Shown here: one piece after another, positions 6,580-6,691 of the stretch | How positions within the stretch are numbered: the stretch's first letter is position 1 | Layout: the number at the start of each line of letters is the position of its first letter | NCBI GenBank assembly: GCA_012522705.1 | Contig: JAAYJY010000110.1 | Span: forward strand, 1 to 6,691 | Reading direction: 5' to 3' | Origin: Syntrophomonadaceae bacterium | GTDB taxonomy: Bacteria; Bacillota; Syntrophomonadia; Syntrophomonadales; Syntrophomonadaceae | Length of the DNA: 6,691 bases | Made by a program: the position numbers and the translations under genes | The notes under the pieces: generated by a model | What the model saw: only the letters and a program-made list of their open reading frames with translations | The model's database searches: none | Told to the model about the DNA's origin: nothing

Positions 6580-6691
6580 ATCGGGTAGGAGGCTACCCAT
6601 TAGTTGAGTAGCCGACCTCCCACACCACCGTACGTACCGTTCGGTATACGGCGGTTCCAAAGTTTACACATTACTTCGCAGAGTAATATTC
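6580..6691 (-). mobile_element. 3' end of a bacterial group II intron (truncated by window edge)
   Basis: Reading on the minus strand, the last 112 nt hold the conserved 3' part of a group II self-splicing intron: domain V, a GTG linker, and domain VI ending in CCTACCCGAT. The inferred 3' splice site follows T6580, so the intron ends in AT, fitting the AY rule. The reverse-transcriptase ORF and domains I-IV would lie to the right of the window. A small hairpin (ATTACT/AGTAAT, about 6671-6688) just before domain V may belong to the base of domain IV. The intron points the same way as tepA. Confidence 0.8.
6583..6655 (-). ncRNA. Group II intron domains V and VI
   Basis: Domain V spans 6655-6624 (32 nt): ACCGCCGTA pairs with TACGGTGGT, then a CG two-nucleotide bulge, then TACC/GGTA closed by a GAAC loop. 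The catalytic triad in the lower helix reads CGC, as in IIC-type introns, rather than AGC. Domain VI follows from 6620: GGGAGG and GGCTAC pair with GTAGCC and CCT-A-CCC, leaving A6586 bulged on the 3' side. That adenosine is 7 nt from the intron end counting itself, the expected place of the branch point. The GAAC loop differs from the usual GNRA tetraloop. Confidence 0.8.

Overview
The window suggests a spore-forming Bacillota (Firmicutes), most likely of class Clostridia. The evidence is gene content and order: a ClpP-like TepA protease, a YlzJ-like small protein and an FtsK/SpoIIIE translocase, as around Bacillus subtilis spoIIIE, followed by rodZ and rimO, an order I recall from clostridial genomes. 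Base composition looks close to 50% GC by eye. I cannot name a genus with confidence; Syntrophomonadales-like relatives are one guess.

All six supported genes lie on the minus strand, so they read from right to left. At the right edge (6580-6691) is the 3' tail of a group II intron, with domains V and VI visible and the rest outside the window. Next come tepA (5777-6472) and ylzJ (5577-5780), which overlap by 4 nt. An intrinsic terminator (about 5516-5548) closes that unit. Just after it lies an extended -10 promoter (5489-5497) and a roughly 95-nt leader for the second unit: ftsK/spoIIIE (3149-5386), a winged-helix plus PfkB-like fusion (2147-3097), rodZ (1092-2111) and rimO (start at 1095, running off the left edge). 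The gaps are 51, 35 and -4 nt, and I see no terminator inside, so these four are probably one operon.

By known family functions the operon joins chromosome translocation (FtsK/SpoIIIE), cell-shape control (RodZ) and ribosome modification (RimO). The tepA-ylzJ pair belongs to spore outgrowth or an uncharacterised sporulation-linked role. The least ordinary items are the HTH-PfkB protein, whose kinase active-site signature is eroded and which probably acts as a sensor or regulator; a RodZ with two tandem copies of its extracytoplasmic domain; an 18-bp palindrome just before the HTH gene; and the group II intron next to tepA, with a 37-codon open frame of unknown origin between them.

No stretch longer than 300 bases lacks a gene. 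The plus strand carries only shadow ORFs. I see no tRNA, rRNA or CRISPR array.
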